Below are positions 9,472 through 18,010 of a DNA stretch of 53,842 bases, in pieces. Source of the DNA: an uncultured Prevotellaceae bacterium (lineage in GTDB: Bacteria; Bacteroidota; Bacteroidia; Bacteroidales; Bacteroidaceae); assembly GCA_946402905.1 (NCBI GenBank), contig CAMIYC010000022.1:1-53842 (forward strand), written 5' to 3'. Every line of letters starts with the position of its first letter. Within the stretch, counting starts at the first letter, position 1. The notes under the pieces are model-generated. The model was not told the origin of the DNA. It searched no databases and saw only the letters and a list, made by a program, of their open reading frames with translations. The translations under genes were made by a program, and so were the position numbers.

Positions 9472-10884
9472 ATGAAAGCAAGAAAATATCTGATTGCAGG
9501 TGCTCTGGTTTTAGGACTCGCCGCACCAGTGATGGCACAGGATTATGTCTCGGCCATAGAAGAAGTCTCCAACGCGCTCAAAGCCGACCCCACAGGACTG
9601 GGATCAGCCAAAAGTATCGTCAAGGGCTACATGAAAGAGTTCAAGAAAAACCCAGAGGCCATGGTGGCTCTCGGTAACGCCTATCTGTCTAACAAGCAGT
9701 TTGCAAAAGCGGTCGAGTGCGCCGACCTGGCACTGAAAAAGAATAAGAATTATGGTGAGGCTTACATCCTCAAAGGCGACGTAGAATCTCTCAAGGATGA
9801 CGGCGGACAGGCTGCTGCATGGTATCAGCAGGCCATGACGCTCGACCCCAAGAATCCTAACGGATACATGAGATATGCCAACGTATACCGCAAACGTAGT
9901 CCGCAAGAGTCGGAAAGAGCATTGGCCGAACTGCGCAAGAACTGCCCCGACTTCGATGTCGACGCCGAGGCTGCGCACACCTTCTACACCTCCGGCCAAT
10001 ACGAGAAAGCCATGGAGTATTTTGAGAAGACCAACTTGCAGAAACTCTCTGAGAGCCGCATTGGTGAGTATGCACTCACAGCACTCTCTGTAGGCAACTC
10101 CGCAAAGGGTCTCGACGTGTCTAAAGTGGCTATACAGCGCTTCCCGTCCAATCACGGATTCCTGCGTCTGGCCCTCATCAACGGTGTCGGCGCACAGAAA
10201 TACGACGACGCTATCCGCTTCGCAGAGCAGCTGATGAGTTCCAACGACGTGGAGAAAAACTCCGGCGACTACACCTATTACGGACAGGCTCTGCTCGGTG
10301 CCGAGAAACACAGTGAGGCCATCGCACAGTTTAACAAGTCCTTCTCCATGGATTCCGAGAGCTTCAAAAACCTGCAGCTCATCTCTGAGGCCTATGCCGG
10401 CATGGGCGACGAGGACAAGGCTCTGGAATACAGCAAGCAGTATCTGAGCAAGAATCCTAATGCAAAGGTGTCTGAGTACAACAAGCTCGCTGGCATCTAT
10501 CTGGCAAAAGTGAAGAAAGGTATCGACAAAGAGGCCAACTTCGCCAGCGCAATGGCTGTCTATGACGACATCATCCAGAAATTCCCCTCCGTCAAAGACT
10601 GGGCCATGTATCAGAAAGGCAACCAGGCATTCCTTGCAGAGATGCCCGACGCTGCCATCTCCAACTACATGCCGCTGATCACTGCCCTTGAGGGAAGCAG
10701 CAGCCTGAGCGATGACCAGAAGACCTATCTGAAAGCCGCTTATCGCGCTGTGGGCTATGCCTACTGGGGCGACAAGAACGACCTCGAGACGGCCAAGCCG
10801 TTCTTTGAGAAACTCCACCAGATGGATCCCAATGACAAGCTGGCCAAACAGGCTCTTGGCATTGAGGAAGAGCAAGCTCAATAA
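9472..10884 (+). CDS. Secreted tetratricopeptide repeat protein
   Basis: 470 residues with a signal peptide (MKARKYLIAGALVLGLAAP, cleavage after VMAQ) and repeated TPR-like helical pairs along its length, for instance AMVALGNAYLSNKQFAKAVE and GQALLGAEKHSEAIAQFNKSF. It is probably periplasmic and acts as a protein-protein scaffold. It is the last gene of the exbB operon and is followed by a strong terminator. A role in assembling or loading the TonB system is suggested only by its position. Confidence 0.85.
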   Translation: MKARKYLIAGALVLGLAAPVMAQDYVSAIEEVSNALKADPTGLGSAKSIVKGYMKEFKKNPEAMVALGNAYLSNKQFAKAVECADLALKKNKNYGEAYILKGDVESLKDDGGQAAAWYQQAMTLDPKNPNGYMRYANVYRKRSPQESERALAELRKNCPDFDVDAEAAHTFYTSGQYEKAMEYFEKTNLQKLSESRIGEYALTALSVGNSAKGLDVSKVAIQRFPSNHGFLRLALINGVGAQKYDDAIRFAEQLMSSNDVEKNSGDYTYYGQALLGAEKHSEAIAQFNKSFSMDSESFKNLQLISEAYAGMGDEDKALEYSKQYLSKNPNAKVSEYNKLAGIYLAKVKKGIDKEANFASAMAVYDDIIQKFPSVKDWAMYQKGNQAFLAEMPDAAISNYMPLITALEGSSSLSDDQKTYLKAAYRAVGYAYWGDKNDLETAKPFFEKLHQMDPNDKLAKQALGIEEEQAQ

Positions 10885-10904
10885 GCAAAGCACATATCAT
10901 CAAA

Positions 10905-10934
10905 AACCGGGCTATCGCTTAGCCCGGTTTTTTT
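10905..10934 (+). terminator. Rho-independent terminator of the exbB-TPR operon
   Basis: A perfect 9-bp stem AACCGGGCT/AGCCCGGTT around a 7-nt loop is followed by a run of seven T, 20 bp after the TPR gene stop. Confidence 0.92.
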
Positions 10935-10981
10935 ATGCACCCTGCCTAATGATGGGTATATGACCGCCACGCATGGCACAC

Positions 10982-11010
10982 AAAAAGTGCGAGCCATTTG
11001 ACCCGCACTT
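10982..11010 (-). terminator. Terminator of the ferredoxin gene
   Basis: On the minus strand AAGTGCG pairs with CGCACTT around a 12-nt loop, and a T run follows. It lies 24 bp beyond the ferredoxin stop codon. Confidence 0.6.
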
Positions 11011-11033
11011 ATATGATACTTCCTAATCCAAAT

Positions 11034-11201
11034 TTATGGGAGGCTGATGGCCTCAGAAGGACAAACGTCTGCGCAAGTGCCACACTCTGTGCAGAGGTCT
11101 GGGTTGATTGAATACTTCTCGCCTTCAGAGATAGCCTCTGCCGGACATTCATCGATACATGTGCCGCATGCAATGCAGTCATCACCAATAACGTATGCCA
11201 T
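11034..11201 (-). CDS. 2[4Fe-4S] ferredoxin, 55 residues
   Basis: I translated this by hand because it is so short. The protein begins MAYVIGDDCIACGTCIDECP and has a second cluster motif CTECGTCADVCPSEA. Each half carries CxxCxxC followed by CP, eight cysteines in all, which is the classic clostridial-type bacterial ferredoxin binding two 4Fe-4S clusters. It is a soluble one-electron carrier for anaerobic redox enzymes. Length is normal for the family. It stands alone with its own promoter and terminator, and an AGTT-type repeat array lies in its 5' leader. Confidence 0.95.
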   Translation of the reverse strand: MAYVIGDDCIACGTCIDECPAEAISEGEKYSINPDLCTECGTCADVCPSEAISLP

Positions 11202-11217
11202 AGTCTTAAAATTTATA

Positions 11218-11248
11218 AGTTTATAAGTTGATAGTTTATAAGTTAGTT
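11218..11248. repeat. AGTT-type short tandem array, upstream of ferredoxin
   Basis: Units AGTTTATA, AGTTGAT, AGTTTATA, AGTTAGTT run head to tail. The alternation of 8-mers with the 7-mer AGTTGAT is the same as in the array at 17908-17998, so I place it in the same family although the last four bases of the 8-mer differ. It lies 17 bp upstream of the ferredoxin start. Confidence 0.7.
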
Positions 11249-11310
11249 AAATATTTGTGAGTCGCTCTTGGGAGAACTACCTCGCAAAGAATACCTAAAA
11301 ATATCCACTG

Positions 11311-11344
11311 CAAAGATACATCAATAATTTTAAATACCTACAAA
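11311..11344 (-). promoter_or_regulatory. Likely ferredoxin promoter
   Basis: On the minus strand TATCTTTG (11318-11311) matches the -7 element. TTTG (11344-11341) lies 22 bp upstream, slightly further than the usual 19-20. The predicted leader is about 105 nt and contains the repeat array. Confidence 0.5.
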
Positions 11345-11428
11345 TGATGACTACTTTTTAATTTATTTATACTTTTTCTAAATTACAACTCATACAATAA
11401 GGTGCCGCAAATAGCGTTATTATAATAT

Positions 11429-12178
11429 ATGGCAAGACGTGTTTCCATCACAATACTCCTTTGGACGGTATCATTATGCTGTCTGTTCGCCCAGTCGCGC
11501 ACTGTGGAGAACAGGCCATATATCGATTTGCGGCATTTCCATTTTGGAGTCCATGTAGGTGCCCACCTGCAGGATATCGAGTTTGTCAACGTAGGGCCGC
11601 AAGTCATTCAGATGGAAGACGGCACGATGGCCGAGAAACTGGTATCATGCGACCAGGACAGATGGGACTCCGGATTCAATGTCGGTGTGCTCGGAGAACT
11701 GCGGCTGAACACCAATCTGCAGTTCAGGATTGCTCCCACCATGTATTTTGGCAATCGCCACATTACATTCCTCAACCATACTGACACTGATATCAACGGT
11801 AAGCCCACAGAGGAGCACCAGGACATGAAGACGGCCTATATCTCCACAGCTTTAGACCTCATCATCGCAGCACCGCGCTTCAACAATCACCGACCCTATC
11901 TTGTGACAGGGCTCAACCCCATGATCAATCTCTCAGGGCGCGACAACGATTATCTGAAACTCAAACGCTACGACCTATATGCAGAACTGGGCGTAGGGTG
12001 TGATTTCTATCTCCCCTTCTTCAAACTTCGCCCGGAACTGAAATTCATGTACAGTCTGACCAACTCGCTCGACAAAGATCATGTCAACCATCTCAAAAAC
12101 CGCAACATGATCATGTACACAAACTCGGTCAACAAGTCGCGTACAAAAATCATCGCCCTGACATTCTATTTCGAATGA
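11429..12178 (+). CDS. porT: PorT-like outer-membrane beta-barrel protein
   Basis: 249 residues with a signal peptide (cleavage near LFAQ, residue 22) and alternating amphipathic strands ending in an aromatic residue (TFYFE), the mark of an outer-membrane beta-barrel. The mature start VENRPYIDLRHFHFGVHVG closely resembles my recollection of PorT, a component of the type IX secretion system of Porphyromonas and Flavobacterium (SprT). This fits the several T9SS cargo proteins in the window. The length of about 240-250 is right. It stands alone here, away from other T9SS genes, as porT often does. If not PorT, it is another small porin-family protein. Confidence 0.7.
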   Translation: MARRVSITILLWTVSLCCLFAQSRTVENRPYIDLRHFHFGVHVGAHLQDIEFVNVGPQVIQMEDGTMAEKLVSCDQDRWDSGFNVGVLGELRLNTNLQFRIAPTMYFGNRHITFLNHTDTDINGKPTEEHQDMKTAYISTALDLIIAAPRFNNHRPYLVTGLNPMINLSGRDNDYLKLKRYDLYAELGVGCDFYLPFFKLRPELKFMYSLTNSLDKDHVNHLKNRNMIMYTNSVNKSRTKIIALTFYFE

Positions 12179-12203
12179 CAGGGCGACGACAGACGGCCGA
12201 GGC

Positions 12204-12237
12204 GGCTATTTCTTCTGCAAGGCTATTTCTTCTGCAA
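12204..12237. repeat. 17-bp perfect tandem duplication at a gene end
   Basis: GGCTATTTCTTCTGCAA occurs twice in direct tandem (12204-12220 and 12221-12237). The right-hand copy encodes the last residues LQKK and the stop codon of the metallophosphatase on the minus strand, and the left-hand copy lies just beyond the stop. Confidence 0.9.
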
Positions 12238-13068
12238 GTCGAGGGTCATCTTTCCAATCCAGATACCGTGCTTACCATTCTGATCGACAGCGACTTCCTT
12301 TCCGTCAAGGTTTTTGACATATTTCATTTCCGTGAAATAGGTATGCGAATGACCGCCAAGCACGAGGTCGATATTTCTCGAACCTGCTATCATCGCCGCA
12401 TCGTTTTGAGGTGAGTTGCCCCATCCCAGATGTGAGAGACAGATGACGACATCACATTTCTTCTTCTCTTTGAGAAAAGTGGCCACTTCAAGGGCCTTGG
12501 ACACCGGGTCGGAAAATTTCACACCCGGACAGGTGGAATCGTCAACAAGGCCTTCAAGCTGGGGAGACAAACCGAAGACACCGATTTTCACACCGTGCCT
12601 CTTAAGAATAATATAAGGTTTCACCAAACCCTCCACCGGGGTACCGGTGAAGTCATAATTGGCACAGACGATGGGGAAATTGGCCATCCTGAACAGCCGG
12701 GCCATGTTCTCCAGACCGAAGTCAAATTCATGATTGCCGATAGTGGCGGCATCGTAACCCATCTGATTCATCAGGCCTACCTCGACATCACCTTTAAACT
12801 TGGTATAATACGGCGAACCCTGGGAGAAATCGCCACTGTCGAAGAAGAGCAGGTCGGGATTCTCATTCCGCTGCTCACGGATAAACGCAATCCTGCGCAG
12901 GTAGCCTCCCCTGCCGGCCACGCTCTTGTCAGCGAGGTTGGGGTTGAGAGGCATGATACAACTGTGCGTATCGTTCGTATGCAAGACCACCAGTTTCTTG
13001 TCCTGGGCCGAGACGGTGGCGGTCATCAGTGTAAAGACGGCCCAGACTATCACATAAAACTTCTTCAT
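12223..13068 (-). CDS. Secreted 5'-nucleotidase metallophosphatase domain protein
   Basis: 281 residues with a signal peptide (cleavage near TVSAQ). It holds the complete calcineurin-like metal site of UshA-type 5'-nucleotidases: HTNDTHS, DSGDFSQG, GNHEFDFG, LSHLG and GGHSHT. It should hydrolyse nucleotide or related phosphate esters in the periplasm. The UshA C-terminal substrate-binding domain is absent and is instead encoded by the gene immediately upstream (3 bp away), so the two products probably act together. Confidence 0.9.
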   Translation of the reverse strand: MKKFYVIVWAVFTLMTATVSAQDKKLVVLHTNDTHSCIMPLNPNLADKSVAGRGGYLRRIAFIREQRNENPDLLFFDSGDFSQGSPYYTKFKGDVEVGLMNQMGYDAATIGNHEFDFGLENMARLFRMANFPIVCANYDFTGTPVEGLVKPYIILKRHGVKIGVFGLSPQLEGLVDDSTCPGVKFSDPVSKALEVATFLKEKKKCDVVICLSHLGWGNSPQNDAAMIAGSRNIDLVLGGHSHTYFTEMKYVKNLDGKEVAVDQNGKHGIWIGKMTLDLQKK

Positions 13069-13071
13069 GGC

Positions 13072-13845
13072 TTACTCCTCAATGATATAACGTCCTTCGA
13101 TCTTTGACTCTATAGCCTTGCCCTGAGCCGTCTGATGACGGATATAGCCCATGATCAGCTCACGGGTCAGGTCCTTCGCATCCTTCAGTTCCCTGCGGTC
13201 GGTCGCATCCTTGAACGCCAGCAAACCGTCATTGCCATGCGACAGGTAGTCGATGGTGACCACCCTGTAAGAAGACGTGGGAACAATCTCCTTGCCGGAG
13301 ATGGTGGCACGCTTCAGCTGCTTCTGACTGTCGGCCACTATGCGCACCTCGCTGCTGATACCTTCGCCTCCTGTCTTGACAATCTGGCGCAGCAACTGAA
13401 GTACCTGCTCGCCAGACATCGTGAGAAAACAGATCTTGTTCTCAAAGGGAGCCAGGTCATAGATATCGCCGATGGTGATATCGCCCTGAGCCAGCGAAGC
13501 CCTGATGCCTCCGATGTTGTAGACACCGAAATCGGGCTTCTCGCCATACTGGCTGCCGGCCCAGACCAGCACGTCGGGCAGAAGATTGCTCAACGGACTC
13601 TCCGGCTTGAACGACTCCAAAGGCATGGCAGCACGCCCTATCACAGGCGACATCTCCTTGTCTACCTCCAACTGGAATGGTCGCATGAAGTCTGACACCT
13701 TCTGGTCGATGGCTCCGTCATACTGCTGGTCTACGAGCAGACGCGTGCGGGTGATGTCCGACACACGATAATGTGTGGTGCATGAAGGAGCCACCCCCAG
13801 CGATGCTACCATCAAGAGAATGTAGGATATTTTTTTCATTTGCAT
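13072..13845 (-). CDS. 5'-nucleotidase C-terminal domain lipoprotein
   Basis: 257 residues, with a signal region whose cysteine in GVAPSC makes it a probable lipoprotein. The body matches the C-terminal domain of UshA-like 5'-nucleotidases: NLLPDVLVWAG, DFGVYNIGGIRASLAQGDITIGDIYDLAPF (shown in two parts: DFGVYNIGGIRASL, then GDITIGDIYDLAPF) and FLTMSGEQVLQLLRQ. It supplies the nucleotide-recognition half for the metallophosphatase encoded 3 bp downstream. The order, C-terminal domain gene first, is reversed relative to the fused protein. ATG codons 1 and 3 are both possible starts; the second gives MKKISYILL, the more usual signal start. Confidence 0.87.
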   Translation of the reverse strand: MQMKKISYILLMVASLGVAPSCTTHYRVSDITRTRLLVDQQYDGAIDQKVSDFMRPFQLEVDKEMSPVIGRAAMPLESFKPESPLSNLLPDVLVWAGSQYGEKPDFGVYNIGGIRASLAQGDITIGDIYDLAPFENKICFLTMSGEQVLQLLRQIVKTGGEGISSEVRIVADSQKQLKRATISGKEIVPTSSYRVVTIDYLSHGNDGLLAFKDATDRRELKDAKDLTRELIMGYIRHQTAQGKAIESKIEGRYIIEE

Positions 13846-13938
13846 AGATTTTTTGCGAAATTACAACTTTTTTATGAAAACTGAGCATGCAAAAAGCAAA
13901 AAAAACAGATTTATAGCATTTTATCAGAAAAAAAGTGT

Positions 13939-13946
13939 TACCTTTG
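13939..13946 (+). promoter_or_regulatory. -7 element of the rplS promoter
   Basis: TACCTTTG matches TAnnTTTG. The -33 region is A/T-rich without a clear TTTG. The predicted leader is about 85 nt. Confidence 0.55.
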
Positions 13947-13990
13947 CACCCGATTTCTGCGTAATCGCTGACAGGAAGAAGAGTTGCCTC

Positions 13991-14014
13991 GTTATGTTGC
14001 GCCGAACCCATAAC
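13991..14014 (+). promoter_or_regulatory. Possible L19 leader hairpin
   Basis: GTTATG (13991-13996) pairs with CATAAC (14009-14014) around a 12-nt loop TTGCGCCGAACC, ending 19 bp before the L19 start codon. Ribosomal protein leaders that bind their own product are known for L19 in some bacteria. Whether this is one is only a guess. Confidence 0.3.
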
Positions 14015-14033
14015 ATTTTAAAGAATACTCACA

Positions 14034-14399
14034 ATGGATTTAATCAAAGTTGCCGAGGAAGCCTTTTCCACCGGCAAGAAGTATGAAGAGGAGTTCCGTC
14101 CGGGTGACACCATCACCGTCGCTTACAAAATTATTGAGGGAACAAAGGAGCGTATTCAGATGTACCGTGGTGTGGTGATCCGCATCTCAGGCCATGGAGA
14201 CAAGAGACGCTTCACCGTACGCAAGATGTCCGGCACTGTAGGTGTGGAGCGTATCTTCCCACTCGAGTCGCCCAACATCGACAGCATCACCATCAACAAG
14301 CGTGGTAAGGTGCGCCGTGCTAAGCTCTACTACCTGCGCAACCTGACAGGTAAGAAGGCACGCATCAAGGAGAAGAGAACCGCAAAGCCAGAAGCTTAA
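14034..14399 (+). CDS. rplS: 50S ribosomal protein L19
   Basis: 121 residues, the full length of L19, with the typical [52 protein letters not shown] and [18 protein letters not shown] stretches. It lies at the interface of the two ribosomal subunits. It is monocistronic here, with its own promoter and a strong terminator directly after, not in the rpsP-rimM-trmD-rplS operon known from proteobacteria. Confidence 0.98.
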   Translation: MDLIKVAEEAFSTGKKYEEEFRPGDTITVAYKIIEGTKERIQMYRGVVIRISGHGDKRRFTVRKMSGTVGVERIFPLESPNIDSITINKRGKVRRAKLYYLRNLTGKKARIKEKRTAKPEA

Positions 14400-14415
14400 T
14401 CCTTGGGAATGAAAT

Positions 14416-14446
14416 AAGAGGTTTCATGTCATGAAACCTCTTTTTC
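14416..14446 (+). terminator. Rho-independent terminator of rplS
   Basis: A perfect 12-bp stem AAGAGGTTTCAT/ATGAAACCTCTT around a 3-nt loop, running into TTTTT, 16 bp after the rplS stop. Confidence 0.92.
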
Positions 14447-14496
14447 AGTTTTTATGACTATTCATTACATTGACAATAATCAGAAACAATAAAGAG

Positions 14497-15675
14497 ATGA
14501 CAGAATTAGCGTTAAAGTACGGATGCAATCCCAACCAAAAGCCTTCCCGCATTTTCATGGAATCGGGACAACTGCCCCTTGAGGTGCTCAACGGCCGCCC
14601 GGGCTACATCAATTTCCTGGATGCCCTCAACAGCTGGCAACTCGTAAAAGAGCTCAAAGCAGCCACAGGACTACCTGCAGCAGCAAGTTTCAAGCACGTC
14701 TCTCCTGCCGGAGCCGCCGTAGGATTGCCTTTGAGCGACACGCTACGAAAAATCTACTTCGTCGACGACATCAAAGAGATGTCGCCCATCGCATGTGCAT
14801 ACGCACGCGCCAGGGGGGCCGACCGCATGAGCAGCTATGGCGACTTCGTGGCCCTGAGCGACACCTGTGACGCCGTGACCGCACAGTTGCTCAAGCGCGA
14901 AGTGTCCGACGGGGTCATCGCACCCGACTTCACGCCTGAGGCTCTCGAGATACTCCGTGCCAAGCGCAAAGGCACCTACAACGTCATAAAGATCGACCCG
15001 TCATACGTGCCGGCACCCGTCGAGCGCAAACAAGTTTTCGGCATCACCTTTGAGCAGGGACGCAATGAAATACGACTCGACGACCCCGCTCTCTTTGCCA
15101 ACATCCCCACCCGCAACAAAACGTTCACCGAGGAGGCCAGGCGCGACCTCATCATCTCTCTCATCACGCTGAAATACACCCAGAGCAACAGCGTCTGCTA
15201 CGTCAAAGACGGACAGGCCATCGGCATCGGAGCCGGACAGCAGAGCCGCATCCACTGCACACGCCTCGCAGGTAACAAGGCCGACATCTGGTGGCTCCGC
15301 CAGCATCCCAAAGTGATGCAGCTGCCCTTCGTCGAAGGCATCCGCCGCGCCGACCGCGACAACACCATAGACGTGTACATCAGCGACGATTACGACGACG
15401 TGCTGCGCGAGGGCACTTGGCAGCAATTCTTCACCGAGCGCCCCGAGCCGCTGACCCGCGAGGAGAAAAAAGAATGGATTGCCCGCAACAAGGGTGTGGC
15501 TCTTGGAAGCGATGCCTTCTTCCCCTTTGGCGACAACATAGAACGCGCCCACAAGAGCGGTGTGGAATATATCGCCCAGGCTGGAGGCAGTGTGCGCGAC
15601 GACCACGTGATTGACACTTGCGACAAATATGGCATTGCCATGGCGTTCACGGGTGTAAGACTCTTCCATCATTAA
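14497..15675 (+). CDS. Stand-alone AICAR transformylase
   Basis: 392 residues from the ATG at 14497; a TTG nine codons earlier extends the frame but the family start is MTELALKYGCNPNQKP, so I use the ATG. The protein corresponds to the formyltransferase part of PurH (PASFKHVSPAGAAVG-like motif as AAASFKHVSPAGAAVG, KYTQSNSVCYVKDGQAIGIG, GAGQQSRIHCTRLA) without the N-terminal IMP cyclohydrolase domain. It should formylate AICAR with 10-formyl-THF, the penultimate step of purine synthesis. A cyclohydrolase must come from another gene outside the window. Similar single-domain proteins occur in other Bacteroidota and Firmicutes. Confidence 0.9.
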   Translation: MTELALKYGCNPNQKPSRIFMESGQLPLEVLNGRPGYINFLDALNSWQLVKELKAATGLPAAASFKHVSPAGAAVGLPLSDTLRKIYFVDDIKEMSPIACAYARARGADRMSSYGDFVALSDTCDAVTAQLLKREVSDGVIAPDFTPEALEILRAKRKGTYNVIKIDPSYVPAPVERKQVFGITFEQGRNEIRLDDPALFANIPTRNKTFTEEARRDLIISLITLKYTQSNSVCYVKDGQAIGIGAGQQSRIHCTRLAGNKADIWWLRQHPKVMQLPFVEGIRRADRDNTIDVYISDDYDDVLREGTWQQFFTERPEPLTREEKKEWIARNKGVALGSDAFFPFGDNIERAHKSGVEYIAQAGGSVRDDHVIDTCDKYGIAMAFTGVRLFHH

Positions 15676-15687
15676 TCTGGCACACTG

Positions 15688-15888
15688 ATGAGACCCAACG
15701 ATATCGACGACATCATCGCAGGCGGAGGCATCATCTTCAGCCGTGGCGGTGGCAGCAAAAAGGATGATGACGACAAGGTGCGCACCAAAGCCAAAAAGAA
15801 AAAATATATCACGGGAGCGCACGGCAGCGGAAGTGCACGCCAAAAAGCAAAATACCGAGAGCAACGTGCCAACAGGAAAAAGAGATAG
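15688..15888 (+). CDS. Small basic hypothetical protein, 66 residues
   Basis: I do not recognise it. It starts 12 bp after the AICAR transformylase stop. The sequence has an acidic/hydrophobic head (MRPNDIDDIIAGGGIIFSRG), then a glycine/serine hinge, an acid patch DDDDK and a long Lys/Arg-rich tail ending RANRKKR. No membrane segment or signal is present. The composition is like RNA- or ribosome-associated tails, but this may also be a chance frame. Spacing to the upstream gene and the absence of any competing gene favour it being real. Confidence 0.45.
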   Translation: MRPNDIDDIIAGGGIIFSRGGGSKKDDDDKVRTKAKKKKYITGAHGSGSARQKAKYREQRANRKKR

Positions 15889-15898
15889 ACACCACCAT

Positions 15899-15962
15899 CA
15901 ACTTGTCTACTCGTCTACTTGTCTACTCGTCAACTTGTCAACTTGTCAACTCGTCTACTCGT
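15899..15962. repeat. Octamer tandem array, 8 perfect units of C(A/T)ACT(T/C)GT
   Basis: Exactly eight 8-bp units without interruption: CAACTTGT, CTACTCGT, CTACTTGT, CTACTCGT, CAACTTGT, CAACTTGT, CAACTCGT, CTACTCGT. The reverse complement is ACAAGTTG/ACGAGTAG, the same family as the arrays at 17908 and 23038. The 3' end of pgeF runs into it. Confidence 0.92.
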
Positions 15963-16742
15963 CACTTGCAAGATAGCTGAAAAGATCCGCCCTGAGCGTA
16001 TACCTAACCTTCTTGCAGAAAAAAACATACCGGCGTTTGCGTAAGTGCAGACGCCGGCTTTTTGTATATGACCGGCTTCTACTCCACAGTCCAACAGTTG
16101 GCGGCGGTTGCACTCCCACAAGTCGATATGCCACTTGCTATAGCGACGAGAGATGGGCGTCATATCAAATCCGGCCTCCTCAAACTGCTGATAGACCTCA
16201 TCACCCACCTCGAAATGCTCAAGCGAGATACCCGGACCGATGACGGCACGCAGATGGGCGGCATCAGTTTGATAGGTGGATTCCATCGCACGTAAAGTAT
16301 GCTGCACAATCCGGGCAGCAGTACCCCTCCATCCGGCATGTATCGCCGCGACAGCGTGGTGCTGAGGGTCGTACAACAGCACCGGGATGCAGTCGGCAGT
16401 AGAGACACCGATACATACGCCCCTCAGGTCTGTCATCACGGCATCAACGCCCTCCAGCGCATCCTCACGGGCCTGGCCTGCAAGGGAGAGGAAACTGGCG
16501 TCTACCGCCCTGATAGCGGTGCCATGCACCTGATGAGGATAGACCAGGCGGTGCTCATCGATGCCCAGGTGCCGGCACAGCATAAGCCGGTTGGCACGTA
16601 TGGCTTCCGGGCTGTCGCCACAATACCAATTAATATTAAACTCGGAGTAGTTGCCCTGGCTCACCCCACCCTTGCGGGTGGAACTGAAAGCCACGACACC
16701 TGCCCCGAGATCATAATGATGCAATACCGGTGCGTCCATCAT
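15930..16742 (-). CDS. pgeF: Laccase-domain peptidoglycan editing factor
   Basis: 270 residues of the YfiH/PgeF family. The three metal ligands are visible: HQVHGT (near 65-70), STADCIPVL (cysteine near 117) and [14 protein letters not shown] (His near 134), then [13 protein letters not shown] and the C-terminal [14 protein letters not shown]. Family members remove wrongly incorporated L-serine from peptidoglycan precursors, or act as purine nucleosidases/phosphorylases; older annotations call them polyphenol oxidases. It overlaps the obgE stop by four bases (ATGA) and is thus translationally coupled to it. The last ten or so residues ([11 protein letters not shown]) are encoded by the octamer array, so the ancestral C-terminus was probably near SAILQ. 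Confidence 0.9.
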   Translation of the reverse strand: MMDAPVLHHYDLGAGVVAFSSTRKGGVSQGNYSEFNINWYCGDSPEAIRANRLMLCRHLGIDEHRLVYPHQVHGTAIRAVDASFLSLAGQAREDALEGVDAVMTDLRGVCIGVSTADCIPVLLYDPQHHAVAAIHAGWRGTAARIVQHTLRAMESTYQTDAAHLRAVIGPGISLEHFEVGDEVYQQFEEAGFDMTPISRRYSKWHIDLWECNRRQLLDCGVEAGHIQKAGVCTYANAGMFFSARRLGIRSGRIFSAILQVTSRRVDKLTS

Positions 16743-17899
16743 GAGTCCTCTTCCTCGTACTCAAAGTCGTCCAGATCTTCCACGTCATCCTCGCCGAGGA
16801 AGAATATCTCGTCCTCGCCCTCATCCTTCAGCTCCAGGGCGAAACGTGACATGTCTTTGTCACGGTGCACGAGCGTATCCTCCGACATGATACCCTGCAA
16901 TTTGTTGCTCTCGCTGTTGAGCTCGCGCCACAGCACGTTTTTCAGCTCCTCCAGGCCATAGCCCGTCACCGAAGAGATATAGACCACTGGCACATCCTTG
17001 GGCACCGTCTCACTGATCATCTCTATCAACTCCTCGTCAAGCAGATCGCATTTCGTGACGGCAAGCACACGGTGCTTGTCCAGCATCTCGGGGTTGAAAT
17101 TGCGCAACTCATTGAGCAGCACCTCGTATTCGTGTTTGATGTCGTCGGTGTCTCCAGGCACCATAAACAGGAGCAGGGAATTGCGCTCGATATGCCGGAG
17201 GAAACGGAGTCCAAGGCCTTTACCTTCACTGGCACCCTCGATGATGCCCGGGATGTCGGCCATGACAAACGACTGCCGGTCGTGGTATCCCACGATGCCC
17301 AGGGAGGGCTCCAGGGTGGTGAAAGGGTAATTGGCTATCTTAGGCCGTGCACTGGAAAGGGAGGAAAGCAAGGTAGACTTCCCGGCATTGGGAAATCCCA
17401 CAAGACCTACATCAGCCAGGAGTTTCAACTCCAGGATGACCGTCATCTCCTGCATCGGTTCGCCGGGCTGGGCATAGCGCGGAGCCTGGTTGGTGGCCGA
17501 CCTGAACTGGAAATTGCCCAGGCCTCCACGGCCGCCTTTCAGCAGAAGCACCACCTGTCCGTCTTCCGACACATCACAGATATACTTGCCGGTCTCAGCG
17601 TTGTAGACCACAGTGCCGCAAGGCACGTCGATGTACTCATCCTTACCTTTCGAGCCATGGCACTTGTCACTACCCCCATTGCCGCCATGCTCGGCAAAGA
17701 CATGCCGCTGATATTTCAGATGGAGCAAGGTCCAGAAATTATGGTTGCCACGGAGATATATACTGCCGCCGTCACCGCCGTCACCGCCGTCAGGACCGCC
17801 ATTGGGCTGGTATTTCACATGACGCAGGTGCATCGACCCACGGCCGCCCTTGCCCGAACGGCAATATATTTTCACATAGTCTACGAAATTTGAATCCAT
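16739..17899 (-). CDS. obgE: Obg family GTPase
   Basis: 386 residues. The N-terminal glycine-rich Obg domain ([29 protein letters not shown]) is followed by the G domain with G1 GFPNAGKST near 166-174, G3 [11 protein letters not shown]4 TKCD and G5 SSVTGYG. A short acidic C-terminal tail ([24 protein letters not shown] stretch) replaces the OCT domain found in Firmicutes. Obg proteins associate with the 50S subunit and link ribosome assembly to growth and stress. It lies between the HPRT-adenylate kinase gene and pgeF, a conserved Bacteroidales order. Confidence 0.96.
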   Translation of the reverse strand: MDSNFVDYVKIYCRSGKGGRGSMHLRHVKYQPNGGPDGGDGGDGGSIYLRGNHNFWTLLHLKYQRHVFAEHGGNGGSDKCHGSKGKDEYIDVPCGTVVYNAETGKYICDVSEDGQVVLLLKGGRGGLGNFQFRSATNQAPRYAQPGEPMQEMTVILELKLLADVGLVGFPNAGKSTLLSSLSSARPKIANYPFTTLEPSLGIVGYHDRQSFVMADIPGIIEGASEGKGLGLRFLRHIERNSLLLFMVPGDTDDIKHEYEVLLNELRNFNPEMLDKHRVLAVTKCDLLDEELIEMISETVPKDVPVVYISSVTGYGLEELKNVLWRELNSESNKLQGIMSEDTLVHRDKDMSRFALELKDEGEDEIFFLGEDDVEDLDDFEYEEEDS

Positions 17900-17907
17900 G
17901 ATTTTTT

Positions 17908-17998
17908 AGTTGACGAGTTGACAAGTTGACAAGTTGACAAGTTGATAGTTGACGAGTTGTTAGTTGACAAGTTGATAGTTGACGAGTTGATAGCTGAT
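17908..17998. repeat. AGTTGAC(A/G) octamer array between adk and obgE
   Basis: Twelve units read head to tail on the plus strand: six to seven 8-mers AGTTGACA/AGTTGACG mixed with 7-mers AGTTGAT or AGTTGTT, ending AGCTGAT. It fills almost the whole 111-bp gap between the two minus-strand genes, ending 9 bp before the obgE start codon. Confidence 0.92.
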
Positions 17999-18010
17999 GA
18001 TCGGTGTGGC

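Noticed and set aside
16028..16067. Terminator-like hairpin with CCGGCGT/ACGCCGG and TTTTT
   Set aside because: Lies inside the pgeF coding region ([11 protein letters not shown]), which is conserved protein sequence; the structure is probably a coincidence of GC-rich codons.
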